Source: Chloroflexota bacterium
GTDB lineage: Bacteria; Chloroflexota; Anaerolineae; Anaerolineales; Villigracilaceae
Length of the DNA: 5,541 nucleotides
Assembly (NCBI GenBank): GCA_016875755.1
Contig: VGOX01000175.1
Location: 1-5,541 of the forward strand
Direction of reading: 5' to 3'
The position numbers were made by a program, and so were the translations under genes. Positions 4,724 to 5,541 of the stretch are shown here, one piece after another (within the stretch, counting starts at the first letter, position 1; each line of letters opens with the position of its first letter). Below the pieces are notes generated by a model. It saw only the letters and a list, made by a program, of their open reading frames with translations, was not told where the DNA came from and did not search any database.

Positions 4724-5541
4724 CTACGATTTTTTCTTTTTATTGAAGCGTTCGGCGGCATTTTCCATGCCTTCGGTAGCGGCGCCGCGTCCGAGGTAGG
4801 CTTCGATCACGCGGGTATTGCTCTGAATTTCCTTTGGCGTGCCTTCCGCGATCTTTTCGCCGTAATCCAGCACGGTGATAAATTCAGAGATGCCCATGAC
4901 GACGCGCATGTGATGTTCGATGAGCAGAATGGCGATGCCAAGTTCGTCGCGCAACCGGCGGATGAAGGCGGTTAGGTCTTCGGTTTCACGCGGGTTCATG
5001 CCTGCGCTGGGTTCGTCCAGTAGGAGTAGTTTGGGACGAGTGGCAAGCGCTCGGGCAATCTCAAGGCGACGTTGTTCGCCGTAGGCAAGGTTGCGGGCGA
5101 GGAGGTCGCCTTTGCCTTTCAGGTCTACGAAGCGCAGCAGTTTGTGTGCCTCGTCCAGTGCACCTTTTTCTTCTGCGAGCATGCTCTTGGTACGGAGGAT
5201 GGCGCTGATCCATGAAGAATGCAGGAATTTATGTTGACCGACGAGAATATTTTCGAGCGCGGTCATATCTGCAAAGAGACGGATATTCTGGTAGGTGCGC
5301 GAGATACCCTGACGGGTGATCTGGTCGGGGCGCAGTTTCTGGATCTCCGTACCGTCGAAGGTGATCGTGCCTTCATCTGGTTTGTTGAAGCCAGTGATGC
5401 AATTGAAGAAAGTGGTCTTGCCTGCGCCGTTCGGTCCGATGATGCTGACGATGGATTTTTCGGGAATTTCAAAATCCACCGAGTTGACAGCGGTTAGTCC
5501 GCCGAAGCGTTTGGTTACTTTAGTGGCAGTCAGAATGGGTG
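4724..5541 (-). CDS. livG: Branched-chain amino-acid ABC transporter ATP-binding protein LivG (5' end outside window)
   Basis: The reading frame stays open from the right window edge: ILTATKVTKRFGGLTAVNSV precedes the GTG at 5479. This is the standard LivG opening, so that GTG is an internal valine codon and the true start lies beyond 5541. About 271 residues are visible. Landmarks are Walker A GPNGAGKT (nt 5437-5414), YQNIRLFADMTALENI (Q-loop), the degenerate signature LAYGEQRRLEIARAL, Walker B KLLLLDEPSAGMNP, and the switch His in LLIEHHM. LAYGEQ instead of LSGGQ is normal for LivG. The C-terminus has an extra tail of about 20 residues (after EAYLGRG) ending in NKKKKS, with no known role. 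It works with LivF as the ATPase heterodimer of a HAAT-family importer. Permease and binding-protein genes are expected upstream, outside the window. Confidence 0.95.
   Translation of the reverse strand, partial: PILTATKVTKRFGGLTAVNSVDFEIPEKSIVSIIGPNGAGKTTFFNCITGFNKPDEGTITFDGTEIQKLRPDQITRQGISRTYQNIRLFADMTALENILVGQHKFLHSSWISAILRTKSMLAEEKGALDEAHKLLRFVDLKGKGDLLARNLAYGEQRRLEIARALATRPKLLLLDEPSAGMNPRETEDLTAFIRRLRDELGIAILLIEHHMRVVMGISEFITVLDYGEKIAEGTPKEIQSNTRVIEAYLGRGAATEGMENAAERFNKKKKS

Noticed and set aside
4727..4746. A-rich run at the livG 3' end as a programmed frameshift site
   Set aside because: The runs of five and six A residues do not make a proper slippery heptamer, and livG already has a normal length and stop codon there.
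5477..5479. GTG as the livG start codon
   Set aside because: The frame stays open upstream to the window edge and encodes TKRFGGLTAVNSV, the normal LivG N-terminal strand, so the gene begins outside the window.

Overview
The window comes from a bacterial chromosome. All six recognisable genes lie on the minus strand, so the natural reading direction is from base 5541 down to base 1. Protein style points to a Chloroflexota/Anaerolineae-like bacterium: a Liv-type ABC pair, a shortened CinA, and a membrane-anchored M14 peptidase with an IHGGY motif. The palindromic spacer repeats fit that too. This placement is inference and was not checked against any database. No RNA gene, CRISPR array, insertion sequence or phage gene is visible.

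Layout in transcription order: (1) 5541-4724, livG, ATPase of a branched-chain/polar amino-acid ABC importer, with its 5' end outside the window. (2) 4710-3997, livF, the second ATPase, 13 nt after livG. (3) 3996-3885, a spacer with a strong intrinsic terminator followed by a REP-like palindrome. (4) 3884-2883, an ornithine cyclodeaminase/mu-crystallin family dehydrogenase. (5) 2882-2795, a spacer with two hairpins. (6) 2794-1640, a DadA/sarcosine-oxidase-type FAD amino-acid oxidoreductase. (7) 1639-1528, a spacer with 9-bp tandem and inverted repeats. (8) 1527-400, cinA with a degraded C-terminal amidase domain. (9) 400-1, the start of a membrane-anchored M14 zinc carboxypeptidase, overlapping the cinA stop by one base.

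The probable metabolic theme is uptake and oxidation of amino acids or amino-acid derivatives. LivGF energises import. The FAD enzyme oxidises a secondary or D-amino acid to an imine. The OCD-family enzyme can interconvert imines (ketimines, pyrroline carboxylates) and L-amino acids using NAD(P)H. The terminator after livF means the two enzymes need not be co-transcribed with the transporter. cinA and the peptidase look like a separate, translationally coupled pair.

I found no convincing wholly new system. The best leads are the eroded PncC domain of CinA, the OCD/FAD-oxidase pair with an uncertain substrate and an unusual start region, and a different palindromic or repeated element in each of the three long spacers.
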